Positions 34,566 to 43,130 of a stretch of 64,000 nucleotides of DNA are shown piece after piece. The notes below the pieces were generated by a model. It ran no database searches and was not told where the DNA came from. It was given only the letters and a program-made list of their open reading frames with translations. The stretch covers positions 310,001 through 374,000 of the forward strand of contig NZ_MAMP01000021.1 in assembly GCF_001750285.1 (NCBI RefSeq), written 5' to 3'. Origin of the DNA: Domibacillus iocasae (GTDB lineage: Bacteria > Bacillota > Bacilli > Bacillales > Domibacillaceae). The position numbers and the translations under genes were made by a program. The stretch's first letter is position 1; every line of letters begins with the position of its first letter.

Positions 34566-35555
34566 GTGAGTGTGGATATTTCTGTGATCATACCTATGTA
34601 TAATTGCACGGCTTATTTAAGGGAATGCCTGCAGTCTGTAGCGGATCAGAACATGGGCAGGCAGATAGAAGTGGTGATGGTAGATGACGGATCTACAGAT
34701 GACAGCGGTGATACGGCAGCAGAGATTTTGCGCCAATTGGGTCTGAATGGGAAAGTACTGTATCAGAAAAACAGCGGTGTCAGCCGTGCGCGTAATCATG
34801 GATTGCAGCACTCATCCGGCCGGTATGTCACGTTTTTGGATGCGGATGATACGTTTACATCCAAGGCGCTTAGTCGGCTGCTCGAACAAGCGGAACGCAT
34901 AAATGCGCCATTTTGTTATGGTGGATTTGAACACGTCGATGAAAAAATGGATAAGACAGTCCTTCCTTATACATATGAATACGTAGACGGAACAGGTGCT
35001 GAGGTAATGAAAGCGTATTTGCTGTCAAGAACGTGGGTGAGGCTTGGCGCGTTTATTATGAAAAAGAAATTGATGGAAGAAAACAACATTTTATTTGAAG
35101 AAGGGTGTAAATATGGAGAAGATCAGGAGTTTACGTTAAAGTGTATGGCGGTATCGCCGGTAATTACTTTTGTACCGGCGGCTTGTTATCGTTACAGGAA
35201 GCACAGTGGTTCTGTGATGAAAAAGTTCAATGTATCATGGTTTCATTACGTAGATGCAATGATCCGAACGGCTGATTTTTGCCGGCAGCATATTGGAGCG
35301 GATGAGGATTTACTGAAATGCTCCAGAAAAAAAATTGAAGAAGCTTATTTTACGACAGTGAGAGCGCTCCTCGCTCAAAATGTCAGTGTAAAGCAAATTC
35401 GAAAAACGATTTATCAAAATGGTTATAAAACCATTATTCGCCCGAATTCAGAGAAAATGACGAAAGTCCGCCTGTTTCATTTTATCTTTTTTTATCAATT
35501 TCTTCATGCTGGCAGGGGATTGTACAAGCTGCGCAATCGAATAAGGCCGGTTTAA
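34566..35555 (+). CDS. GT2 family glycosyltransferase
   Basis: 329 residues from GTG 34566 (GGAGGG upstream). A GT-A fold is shown by ISVIIPMYNCTAYL, VDDGSTDDSG, KNSGVSRARNHGL and TFLDADDTF (the D-x-D metal site near residue 95); a C-terminal region of about 130 residues is basic. It resembles EpsJ- or capsule-type inverting transferases. It is convergent with the SinR/SlrR-like gene and shares its terminator, so it is not part of the downstream operon. Confidence 0.88.
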   Translation: MSVDISVIIPMYNCTAYLRECLQSVADQNMGRQIEVVMVDDGSTDDSGDTAAEILRQLGLNGKVLYQKNSGVSRARNHGLQHSSGRYVTFLDADDTFTSKALSRLLEQAERINAPFCYGGFEHVDEKMDKTVLPYTYEYVDGTGAEVMKAYLLSRTWVRLGAFIMKKKLMEENNILFEEGCKYGEDQEFTLKCMAVSPVITFVPAACYRYRKHSGSVMKKFNVSWFHYVDAMIRTADFCRQHIGADEDLLKCSRKKIEEAYFTTVRALLAQNVSVKQIRKTIYQNGYKTIIRPNSEKMTKVRLFHFIFFYQFLHAGRGLYKLRNRIRPV

Positions 35556-35591
35556 AAAAAATGCCTGGCGCTCCCCGTGCCAGGCATTTTT
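35555..35591. terminator. Bidirectional terminator between GT2 and SinR/SlrR-like genes
   Basis: AAAAATGCCTGGC and GCCAGGCATTTTT form a perfect 13-bp stem with a 10-nt loop. Confidence 0.85.
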
Positions 35592-35922
35592 AATGGGTTT
35601 TCCGGTATTTCAAAAATTCAATGTATTTCTGAAATTCTTTAAAATCCTCTTTTGTCATTCCGTCTTCAAGCCCATCAATTAAGACATTAATCCACTCCTG
35701 GTTGTTTTCCTCTTTGACCTCTTCTTTAGTTTCATCAATAAAATAGTTAGGAGAAGTATCAAGTGCCGCAGCTATTTTAGATACGATTTGAAGAGAAGGG
35801 TTAGTGGCTGGATTCTTTTCTAAATAAGATAAATAAGATTTGGAAATATTCGCTTTCTTAGCCAGCTGTGTAATAGAAAGGCCTTGTTGAAGCCGCATAT
35901 ATTTTATTTTAATCCCGATCAT
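35590..35922 (-). CDS. SinR/SlrR-like repressor adjacent to the EPS operon
   Basis: 110 residues. An XRE-type helix-turn-helix (about 5-60: LSITQLAKKANISKSYLSYL, NPSLQIVSKIAAALD) is followed by the short C-terminal SinR-type dimerisation helices (QEWINVLIDGLEDGMTKEDF, EFLKYRKTH). ATG 35922 follows GGAGGG by six bases. In B. subtilis slrR also lies beside the EPS operon, so this may be an SlrR counterpart; sequence alone does not separate it from a second SinR. Four SinR-type dyads fill the divergent region, so it may regulate itself and the operon. Confidence 0.85.
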   Translation of the reverse strand: MIGIKIKYMRLQQGLSITQLAKKANISKSYLSYLEKNPATNPSLQIVSKIAAALDTSPNYFIDETKEEVKEENNQEWINVLIDGLEDGMTKEDFKEFQKYIEFLKYRKTH

Positions 35923-36004
35923 TTTTACCCTCCTTTGCTTTGGATAATATTCATTATAACGCACAAATTAAAAATAAAACATTAAATAAATGCAAAAATA
36001 GTCA

Positions 36005-36028
36005 TTTTGTTCTTTAAAAAGAACAAAA
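36005..36028. promoter_or_regulatory. SinR-type operator A
   Basis: A perfect 24-bp palindrome: arms TTTTGTTCTTT and AAAGAACAAAA with a 2-bp centre, each holding the SinR heptamer GTTCTTT. It lies nearest the SinR/SlrR-like gene. Confidence 0.75.
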
Positions 36029-36083
36029 GAGTCTTAATACCTATTATCTGTTATGGAAGGATATGATATACTCTGTTTACGAA

Positions 36084-36111
36084 AATAATGTTCTTTATAA
36101 AGAACATTATT
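36084..36111. promoter_or_regulatory. SinR-type operator B
   Basis: A perfect 28-bp palindrome whose core is GTTCTTTATAAAGAAC, extended by AATAAT and ATTATT. Confidence 0.8.
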
Positions 36112-36143
36112 CGTTGCAGATTGAACAAAGGACATGATTTTTA

Positions 36144-36172
36144 TTTACAAATGGGAATTCAAGGTCTATAAT
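36144..36172 (+). promoter_or_regulatory. Sigma-A promoter of the EPS operon
   Basis: TTTACA, a 17-bp spacer and TATAAT. The expected start point near 36179 lies inside SinR-type dyad C. A second possible pair (TTATCT at 36044, TATACT at 36067) lies upstream. Confidence 0.7.
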
Positions 36173-36209
36173 ATTCTTTATAAAGAACGACAGGTTTTTT
36201 ATAGAGAAC
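36173..36209. promoter_or_regulatory. SinR-type operators C and D
   Basis: ATTCTTTATAAAGAAC (36173-36188) starts at the base after the -10 box, and GTTTTTTATAGAGAAC (36194-36209) follows 5 bases later. AAAGAAC and AGAGAAC are exact reverse complements of GTTCTYT. Confidence 0.7.
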
Positions 36210-36248
36210 GAATTGGATGCGTGAAAATGAAGGTGGAGGAGGACAGCC

Positions 36249-38081
36249 ATGAATTACCGTAAAAGAATTCTTGCTATGTCATTACTGGTAGATACTTTAC
36301 TTATGTGGACCGCTGTTCACGTAGGGTGGCGCATCGCTGAGGGAGAGACGAATATACCGGTTTCTTATCAGGCAGCTGTGTTCCTTGCATTGGCTGGCAG
36401 CTATCATTTTTTTGCTTTCAAACACCAATTATATAAACGGGCATGGTCGTATGCCAGCACCGGAGAAATGACCGCTCTATTTAAAACTATTTTATTTTCG
36501 GTTATGGTCATGACACTCAGTGAGTTTTTGTTCACTGGATCGGTTATAGGCGAGCCTGCAATTGTCACTTGGCTGCTGCTTATGGTGACAATGACCGGTA
36601 TTCGCTTTTCTAACCGGGTGATTGGAGACATGGAGTTGATTAAAAGCAGCCGCAAGAAGAAAACGCTCATTGTTGGAGCAGGTTCAGCCGGTATTATAAC
36701 AGCAAGGCAATTGTTAAAAGACCGGCAGACGGATTTAACACCAGCTGTTTTTGTTGATGATGATCCGAGAAAGCATCAGCTCCAGATGCTGGGGATTCCG
36801 ATTGCAGGCAGTACAGACCAGTTAGTAGAAATTGTTGAGCAGTATCATATTGATCATATTGTCATTGCCATTCCGTCGCTTTCCCGCTATCAGCTTGACC
36901 GAATCTATCAGATTTGTTTAGAAACAGGCGTTCACACGCAGATTCTGCCACGAATCGAGCAGCTAATGCTGGAGAAAGGGCGGATGCCGAAATTGGAAGA
37001 TATTCAGCCGGAAGACTTGCTGGCGAGGGAGCCGATTCTTTTAAATACGGATGAAATTACTGACACGCTAACGGGAAAAACGGTTCTTGTGACAGGAGCG
37101 GGGGGATCGATCGGTTCAGAAATATGCCGTCAGGTCTGCCAGTTCCAACCGGAAAAGCTTTTGCTGCTCGGACACGGGGAGAACAGTATTTATACGATTG
37201 AGATGGAGCTAAGAGAGCAATACGGAGCTGAAATTGACTTTATTCCAGTTATTGCGGATATTCAAGACCGTGAACGGATGTTTCAAGTGATGGAAATGTA
37301 CAAGCCCTCTGTTGTCTATCATGCCGCGGCTCATAAACATGTGCCCCTTATGGAACTAAATCCGCATGAAGCGGTGAAAAACAACATAATAGGGACAAAA
37401 AATACAGCTGAAGCGGCAACAGCGGTCGGTGTAGAACGATTTGTCATGATTTCTTCCGATAAAGCGGTGAAGCCTACAAGTGTAATGGGAGCGACAAAAC
37501 GGCTCGCTGAAATGATTGTGCAGCATATGGACACAGTCAGTACAACAAATTTCGTCGCTGTCCGATTCGGAAATGTGCTTGGAAGCCGGGGCAGTGTAAT
37601 CCCGCTTTTTAAAAAGCAAATTGAACGCGGCGGTCCGGTAACGGTGACTCATCCGGATATGGTGCGCTATTTCATGACTATACCTGAAGCCTCCCGCCTC
37701 GTCATGCAGGCAGGTGCGCTTGCGAAAGGTGGAGAAGTATTCGTATTGGATATGGGCAGGCCGGTCAAAATTGTGGATTTGGCTAAAAACTTAATTCAGC
37801 TTTCCGGATACAGCCTTCAGGATATTGGGATTTCGTATACGGGGATGCGGCCAGGTGAAAAGCTTTATGAAGAATTGCTTGATGCTGATGAGATTCATGA
37901 AGAACAAATTCATCCGAAAATTTACATCGGCAAGGCATCTGCACATAATGTTCAAGAGGTATATTACGTCTTGCGTGAATACGCGTCAATGGATCCGTCC
38001 CTTCTTTCCGGGCTGCTGCTGGATATTGCTCACCACCGCGTGGTAGGCCAAGAGGCTAATCCTATCGCTGTGAATCAATAA
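36249..38081 (+). CDS. EpsC/CapD-like UDP-sugar 4,6-dehydratase, membrane-bound
   Basis: 610 residues, the usual length for EpsC/PglF. Four N-terminal membrane segments (about 10-120), a first Rossmann domain (TLIVGAGSAGIITARQLL, residue ~137) and the catalytic SDR domain (VLVTGAGGSIGSEICRQ, residue ~280). The active-site region is SSDKAVKPTSVMGATKRLAE, where Lys replaces the usual Tyr of SDRs as in this family. It would make the UDP-4-keto-6-deoxy sugar aminated by the next gene. ATG 36249 follows GGAGGAGG; this is the first gene of the EPS operon. Confidence 0.92.
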   Translation: MNYRKRILAMSLLVDTLLMWTAVHVGWRIAEGETNIPVSYQAAVFLALAGSYHFFAFKHQLYKRAWSYASTGEMTALFKTILFSVMVMTLSEFLFTGSVIGEPAIVTWLLLMVTMTGIRFSNRVIGDMELIKSSRKKKTLIVGAGSAGIITARQLLKDRQTDLTPAVFVDDDPRKHQLQMLGIPIAGSTDQLVEIVEQYHIDHIVIAIPSLSRYQLDRIYQICLETGVHTQILPRIEQLMLEKGRMPKLEDIQPEDLLAREPILLNTDEITDTLTGKTVLVTGAGGSIGSEICRQVCQFQPEKLLLLGHGENSIYTIEMELREQYGAEIDFIPVIADIQDRERMFQVMEMYKPSVVYHAAAHKHVPLMELNPHEAVKNNIIGTKNTAEAATAVGVERFVMISSDKAVKPTSVMGATKRLAEMIVQHMDTVSTTNFVAVRFGNVLGSRGSVIPLFKKQIERGGPVTVTHPDMVRYFMTIPEASRLVMQAGALAKGGEVFVLDMGRPVKIVDLAKNLIQLSGYSLQDIGISYTGMRPGEKLYEELLDADEIHEEQIHPKIYIGKASAHNVQEVYYVLREYASMDPSLLSGLLLDIAHHRVVGQEANPIAVNQ

Positions 38082-38106
38082 AGAACTAATGAAGGAGAGG
38101 ATGGAA

Positions 38107-39306
38107 ATGGCTCTTGTTTCAACAAATAAAAAACGAATTTTTTTGTCACCGCCTCATATGAGCGGAAAAGAGCAATGGTATGTGAATGAGGCATTCCGAA
38201 CGAATTGGGTTGCCCCGCTGGGCCCGAATGTGGATCAGTTTGAACAAGAGATGGCGAAATATTCCGGAACAAAAGGGGCGCTGGCTACTAATTCTGGCAC
38301 GGCGGCTATTCATCTGGCGCTTATGCAGCTCGGGGTCGGAAGGGGGGATATCGTCTTTTGCTCAACGCTTACGTTTGTCGCCAGCGCAAATCCGATTGTT
38401 TATCAAGAAGCGGAGCCGGTGTTTATTGATTCGGATGAAGACTCATGGAATATGTCTCCGCAGGCACTGGAGCGGGCTTTTATTGAAGCGAAGAAAGAAA
38501 ACAGGCTGCCAAAAGCAGTTCTTATTGTTCATTTATATGGGCAAAATGCAAAAATGGATGAGCTTTCGGCGCTTTGCAGCCATTATGGTGTACCAATTAT
38601 AGAAGATGCAGCTGAATCACTTGGCACTGAATATAAAGGGAAAAAGAGCGGCAGCTTTGGAGAATTCGGTATTTACTCATTTAATGGAAATAAAATTATT
38701 ACAACATCGGGGGGCGGGATGCTTATCTCCAATGAGATAGAAAAGCTTGATAAAGCACGTAATATCGCTTCTCAAGCCAGGGAACCTGTTCCCTACTATC
38801 AGCATGAAACGACCGGCTACAATTACAGGATGAGCAATGTTCTTGCAGGTATTGGCCTTGCGCAGCTAGCGGTGCTGGATGAGCGGGTGGAGGCAAAACG
38901 CGCCCTTTTTGTTCGTTATAAAGAATCGTTGGAGTGTTTAGATGGAATTAATTTTATGCCTGAAGTGGAGGGGGGGAAATCGAATCGCTGGCTGACGACA
39001 TTAACAATTGATGAGGCCGTTACAGGAATTAATATTAGCGAGCTGATTATTGCGCTGGAAAAAGAAAACATTGAAGCGAGACATGTTTGGAAGCCGCTTC
39101 ATGCGCAGCCGCTGTTCAAAGGATGCCAATACGTTGCGCATTGCGAAGGCGATAGTGTATCAGAACGCCTTTTTGAGAGAGGGCTTTGTCTTCCATCCGG
39201 AACAGGCATGGCTGTGGACGAACAGGATCGGGTGATTGCTGTTATCGAACAATATTATGCCAAAAGTAGAAAAAGACAAGGGGGACGCATATGCCGATCT
39301 TGGTAA
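38107..39306 (+). CDS. EpsN/PglE-like DegT aminotransferase (paralogue of 2270-3424)
   Basis: 399 residues. PLP enzyme of sugar amination with SGTAAIHLALM, PVFIDSDEDSWNMS, EDAAESLGTEYKGKKSGSFG and FNGNKIITTSGGGM, with Lys196 as the cofactor lysine. ATG 38107 has GGAGAGG at normal spacing; ATG 38089 and 38101 are alternatives. It follows the dehydratase directly and overlaps galE by 16 bases. The acetyltransferase needed to finish a di-N-acetyl sugar is not in this operon but exists at 1503-2141. Confidence 0.9.
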   Translation: MALVSTNKKRIFLSPPHMSGKEQWYVNEAFRTNWVAPLGPNVDQFEQEMAKYSGTKGALATNSGTAAIHLALMQLGVGRGDIVFCSTLTFVASANPIVYQEAEPVFIDSDEDSWNMSPQALERAFIEAKKENRLPKAVLIVHLYGQNAKMDELSALCSHYGVPIIEDAAESLGTEYKGKKSGSFGEFGIYSFNGNKIITTSGGGMLISNEIEKLDKARNIASQAREPVPYYQHETTGYNYRMSNVLAGIGLAQLAVLDERVEAKRALFVRYKESLECLDGINFMPEVEGGKSNRWLTTLTIDEAVTGINISELIIALEKENIEARHVWKPLHAQPLFKGCQYVAHCEGDSVSERLFERGLCLPSGTGMAVDEQDRVIAVIEQYYAKSRKRQGGRICRSW

Positions 39307-40328
39307 CAGGAGGAACAGGGTACATAGGCAGCCACACATGTGTAGAGCTTTTGGAGAATGGCCATGATGTGGTTGTATTGGATAACCTTTCGAACAGCAG
39401 TTTAGATGTGCTGAATCGAATTCGCTCATTAACCAACAAGGATATAACGTTTTACGAAGGTGATCTGCTGGATCGTGATCAGCTTGAAGCGATTTTTAAT
39501 GCTCATCAGATTGACGCGGTCATTCATTTTGCTGGTTTAAAATCGGTTGGTGAATCAGTACAGGATCCAAACCGTTATTATTCTATCAATTTGAACAGCA
39601 CACTGAACTTGTTACAAGTGATGGATCAATTCCATGTGCGAAAAATGATCTTTAGTTCTTCAGCTACCGTTTACTCAGAGGATAACCCGATGCCATTATC
39701 AGAAAGTGCCTCACTTCAGGCGATCAATCCGTATGGGCGGACAAAATTAATCATCGAGCAAATGCTGAAAGATCATTATCAGGCGAACCCGGCCTGGAGT
39801 TTTGTTATTCTGCGTTATTTTAATCCGATTGGCGCTCATCTGAGCGGTGAAATGGGTGAAGACCCAAGGGGGCGACCGAATAATTTAATGCCATATATTA
39901 CACAGGTCGCAATTGGCAAGCTGCCGGAGTTGAATATATTCGGAAATGATTATCCAACCCCGGATGGAACGGGGGTGCGGGATTATATTCATGTTGTCGA
40001 TTTAGCAAAAGGTCATCTTCAAGCGTTGGAAAAAGCAAAAGAAACCGGTTTTTTCACTTATAATCTCGGTACTGGAAAAGGATACAGCGTTTTTGACGTC
40101 ATTGAAGCATTTGAAAAAGTGTGTGGTCAAAAAATTCCATATCGGATCCTTAATCGAAGACAGGGCGACGTACCGGCTTGCTGGGCCAACCCCGAAAAAG
40201 CGAAAAAAGAACTTTACTGGGAAGCGAAGTTTGGACTTGATGAAATGTGCAGAGATTCCTGGCTGTGGCAAATGAGGAATCCGAACGGGTATGAAAAAAC
40301 ACATACGTTCGTATCGGATAAAGGCTAA
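39291..40328 (+). CDS. galE: UDP-glucose 4-epimerase
   Basis: 345 residues. NAD-binding VTGGTGYIGSHTCVELLENG, the Ser-Tyr-Lys active site (SSSATVY, NPYGRTKLIIEQ), RYFNPIGAHLSG and YIHVVDLAKGH are diagnostic of GalE. It interconverts UDP-glucose and UDP-galactose, or the N-acetyl forms, supplying precursors for the glycosyltransferases below. The ATG lies within the end of the aminotransferase gene. Confidence 0.95.
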   Translation: MPILVTGGTGYIGSHTCVELLENGHDVVVLDNLSNSSLDVLNRIRSLTNKDITFYEGDLLDRDQLEAIFNAHQIDAVIHFAGLKSVGESVQDPNRYYSINLNSTLNLLQVMDQFHVRKMIFSSSATVYSEDNPMPLSESASLQAINPYGRTKLIIEQMLKDHYQANPAWSFVILRYFNPIGAHLSGEMGEDPRGRPNNLMPYITQVAIGKLPELNIFGNDYPTPDGTGVRDYIHVVDLAKGHLQALEKAKETGFFTYNLGTGKGYSVFDVIEAFEKVCGQKIPYRILNRRQGDVPACWANPEKAKKELYWEAKFGLDEMCRDSWLWQMRNPNGYEKTHTFVSDKG

Positions 40329-40372
40329 AAAGTTATTAATAATTTATTAATAGAAAGAAAGGTAGGAATATT

Positions 40373-41071
40373 ATGATGAATGTTCAGCAGCAAAATGTCA
40401 GCAGCTTTATAAAGGTTCTTTTAAATCGATGGCAGTTGATTGTTTCGATCACACTTCTTTTTACAATAGGAGCAGGACTGATCAGCTTTTTCGTCTTATC
40501 ACCTGTATATGAAGCTACATCAAAAGTATTAGTAAGTGAAGGAAATACTCAAGCAGCCAATAGCGACCCGGCTACTTCTTTTTATCAAATGGAAAAATCT
40601 TTTAAGTTGTTTGACACATTTATCGTCGTCGCGGAAAGTCCGCAAGTGCTCGAGAAGGTTATTGATAATTTATCATTGAGAGATTCTTACGGCCAGTTGA
40701 GTGAGAGAGTAACGATCAATCAAGTGCGGGAATCACTGGCGATTGAAATTAAAGTAAGGGATGAAAGCTCACGTCAGGCCGTTCAAATTGTGAATGAAAC
40801 AGCGGCCGTATTAAATAACGAAATCAGCAAATTATACGGGGAAAATCAACTTTCTGTGCTGGATCAGGGAAATAATACAGAAGTTGTCAGTCAAGTAATG
40901 CCGAAGCCGTTTTTGAATATGGTAGTCGCATTTCTAGTGGGGCTGGTCCTATCCATGGCAGCTGCGTTCGTTTTGGAGTTGATAAAAAGACCAATAGAGC
41001 GGACCTTGCCGAAAACAGAGGACACCGCCGTCTTAAATAGCAGAATGCTGACAAAAGTGGACAAACTATAA
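40373..41071 (+). CDS. Wzz/EpsA-like chain-length regulator (tyrosine kinase modulator)
   Basis: 232 residues with a membrane segment near 20-45 (LIVSITLLFTIGAGLISFF), a Wzz domain (VYEATSKVLVSEG ... VIDNLSL) and a second segment near 180-205 (PFLNMVVAFLVGLVLSM). In Firmicutes such proteins activate a separate cytoplasmic BY-kinase, usually encoded next door (EpsB/YwqD). No kinase gene follows here, and the only matching phosphatase in the window is broken (8687-8971). ATG 40373 or 40376. Confidence 0.85.
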   Translation: MMNVQQQNVSSFIKVLLNRWQLIVSITLLFTIGAGLISFFVLSPVYEATSKVLVSEGNTQAANSDPATSFYQMEKSFKLFDTFIVVAESPQVLEKVIDNLSLRDSYGQLSERVTINQVRESLAIEIKVRDESSRQAVQIVNETAAVLNNEISKLYGENQLSVLDQGNNTEVVSQVMPKPFLNMVVAFLVGLVLSMAAAFVLELIKRPIERTLPKTEDTAVLNSRMLTKVDKL

Positions 41072-41087
41072 AGAAAGAGTGATCTAG

Positions 41088-41993
41088 ATGAACCAAATCA
41101 GAAAAGCGATTATTCCCGCGGCAGGCCTGGGCACCCGGTTTTTACCTGCCACCAAAGCGATGCCAAAAGAGATGCTTCCGATCGTAGATAAACCAACTAT
41201 TCAATACATTGTAGAAGAAGCAATCGAATCAGGCATTCGTGACATTTTAATTGTAACAGGCAAAGGAAAGCGCGCCATTGAAGATCATTTCGATCGTCAC
41301 ATTGAATTAGAAAACCATTTGTTTGAAAAAGAAAAAATGGAACTGCTGCAGGAAATCCGCAATATTTCAACAATGGTTGATATTCATTATATTCGCCAAA
41401 AGGAGCCAAAAGGGCTGGGGCACGCCGTCTGGTGCGCGCGAAACTTTATCGGCAATGAACCTTTTGCCGTGCTACTCGGCGATGATATTGTTCAAGCAGA
41501 TGTGCCATGTACGAAACAGATGATGGATATGTATGAAAAAACGAATTCCTCGATCCTCGGCGTTAAAAAAGTGCCGCGCCAGGAAGTGAACCGATACGGG
41601 ATTGCTGCTGTAAAAGCACACAGTCCACTCCTTCATACCGTGACAGAACTTATTGAAAAGCCGCTGGTTGAAAAGGCGCCATCTGAATTGGCGATTATGG
41701 GCCGTTACATTTTAACACCAAACATTTTTAGCATTCTCGCTCAACAGGAGCAAGGCGTAGGGGGCGAAATTCAGCTGACTGATGCGATCGCCCGCCTACA
41801 GCAAACTGAACGAGTTTTTGCGTATGAGTTTGATGGAAAGCGGTACGACGTCGGGGAGAAAATCGGCTTTGTGCAAACAACCATTGAATTTGCTCTTCAA
41901 AAGCCGGAATTGAAGCAATCGCTTTTAACGTATTTACAAGAAATCGTGGCAGCTGAAAATAAAAAAGAACAATATGAAGAAAAGTTCGCATAA
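41088..41993 (+). CDS. galU: UTP-glucose-1-phosphate uridylyltransferase
   Basis: 301 residues. KAIIPAAGLGTRFLPATKAM is the nucleotide-binding signature and KEMLPIVDKPTIQYIVEEA the following block; VLLGDDIV, GVKKVPRQEVNRYGI and GEKIGFVQTTIEFAL complete the GalU/GtaB family. It makes UDP-glucose, the substrate for galE just upstream. ATG 41088 follows AAGAAAGAGTG. Confidence 0.95.
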   Translation: MNQIRKAIIPAAGLGTRFLPATKAMPKEMLPIVDKPTIQYIVEEAIESGIRDILIVTGKGKRAIEDHFDRHIELENHLFEKEKMELLQEIRNISTMVDIHYIRQKEPKGLGHAVWCARNFIGNEPFAVLLGDDIVQADVPCTKQMMDMYEKTNSSILGVKKVPRQEVNRYGIAAVKAHSPLLHTVTELIEKPLVEKAPSELAIMGRYILTPNIFSILAQQEQGVGGEIQLTDAIARLQQTERVFAYEFDGKRYDVGEKIGFVQTTIEFALQKPELKQSLLTYLQEIVAAENKKEQYEEKFA

Positions 41994-42020
41994 TGAAATG
42001 GTCGTAAAGGAGTGATGGCA

Positions 42021-43115
42021 GTGGAAAAGAAAAAGGTGGCGCTCTTTCTTCCATCATTAGCAGGAGGCGGGGCTGAGCGGGTTATGGTCAGCCTTGCGGA
42101 GGAATTTTCCAGGTCAGGTCACGACGTTGATCTTGTACTGGCGAAAGCAGAGGGGCCTTATTTAGATCAAGTACCACCGGCTGTCCGCATTATAGATTTA
42201 AATGCGTCGAGAGTATTATATAGTTTAGTTCCGCTTGTCCGTTATTTAAAGAAATATCAGCCGGAATCTATTCTTTCCGCTCTCAGCCATGCGAATATAA
42301 TCGCTGTTTTTGCTTCTTTAATTGCCAGGATCAATACGAAAACGGTAGTGAGCATTCATAGTAATATGACGCATATCTCCCCGATGACAACGAGGCCCTT
42401 TGTGTCAAAATGGATTTCACCGCTCATAAAATGGAGTTTTCAAAAGGCGAATAAAGTGATCGCGGTGTCCCAGGGTGTGGCGGAAGACGCCGTCCAGACG
42501 CTTCATCTGCCAAAAGAAAAAGTTCAGGTGATTTACAACCCGGTCGTTGATGAAGAGTTGATCCGAAAAGCAAATGAGCAAGTCGAACATCCCTGGTTTG
42601 CGGAAGGGATGCCGCCTGTCCTGCTGGCTGTGGGACGTTTAACAGAAGTAAAAGATTTTCCGACACTAATCCGGGCTTTTGCAAAACTTCGAAAAACCTG
42701 CCCGGTCAAATTAATTATTCTTGGTGAAGGGGAGAAAAGAAGCGAATTAGAATCACTCATTCACGATCTTCACTTGGAAGAAGATGTTGATATGCCGGGT
42801 TTCGCTGAAAACCCATATGCATATATGAAAAGGGCCAGACTTTTTGTTCTTTCCTCAATTAGTGAAGGACTCCCAACGGTGTTAATTGAAGCTTTAGCAT
42901 GCGGAACGGAAGTGATCTCCACCGATTGTCCGAGCGGTCCGAAAGAAATCCTGAAAAATGGGAAGTACGGGACGCTTGTCCCAGTCGGCCATGATCACGC
43001 CCTATATGAGGCAATGAAAATAATTCTTGAAACTGTCCCGGAACAAACCAATGCAGAAGCCTATAGTCCATTTTGGAAAACTAATGTGTCACGTCAATAC
43101 CTTGATATTTTATAG
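42021..43115 (+). CDS. GT4 family glycosyltransferase (first of three)
   Basis: 364 residues. KKVALFLPSLAGGGAERVM is the N-terminal glycine-rich loop; VIAVSQGVAEDAV, QVIYNPVVD, LLAVGRLTEVKDFPTLIRAF and the E-x7-E motif EGLPTVLIEALACG (about 285-300) are GT4 retaining marks. Start GTG 42021 gives the best spacing to AAAGGAG; ATG 42015 is possible. It adds a sugar to the lipid-linked EPS unit on the inner membrane face. Confidence 0.9.
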   Translation: MEKKKVALFLPSLAGGGAERVMVSLAEEFSRSGHDVDLVLAKAEGPYLDQVPPAVRIIDLNASRVLYSLVPLVRYLKKYQPESILSALSHANIIAVFASLIARINTKTVVSIHSNMTHISPMTTRPFVSKWISPLIKWSFQKANKVIAVSQGVAEDAVQTLHLPKEKVQVIYNPVVDEELIRKANEQVEHPWFAEGMPPVLLAVGRLTEVKDFPTLIRAFAKLRKTCPVKLIILGEGEKRSELESLIHDLHLEEDVDMPGFAENPYAYMKRARLFVLSSISEGLPTVLIEALACGTEVISTDCPSGPKEILKNGKYGTLVPVGHDHALYEAMKIILETVPEQTNAEAYSPFWKTNVSRQYLDIL

Positions 43116-43130
43116 ACGGCGGTGGCGAGA

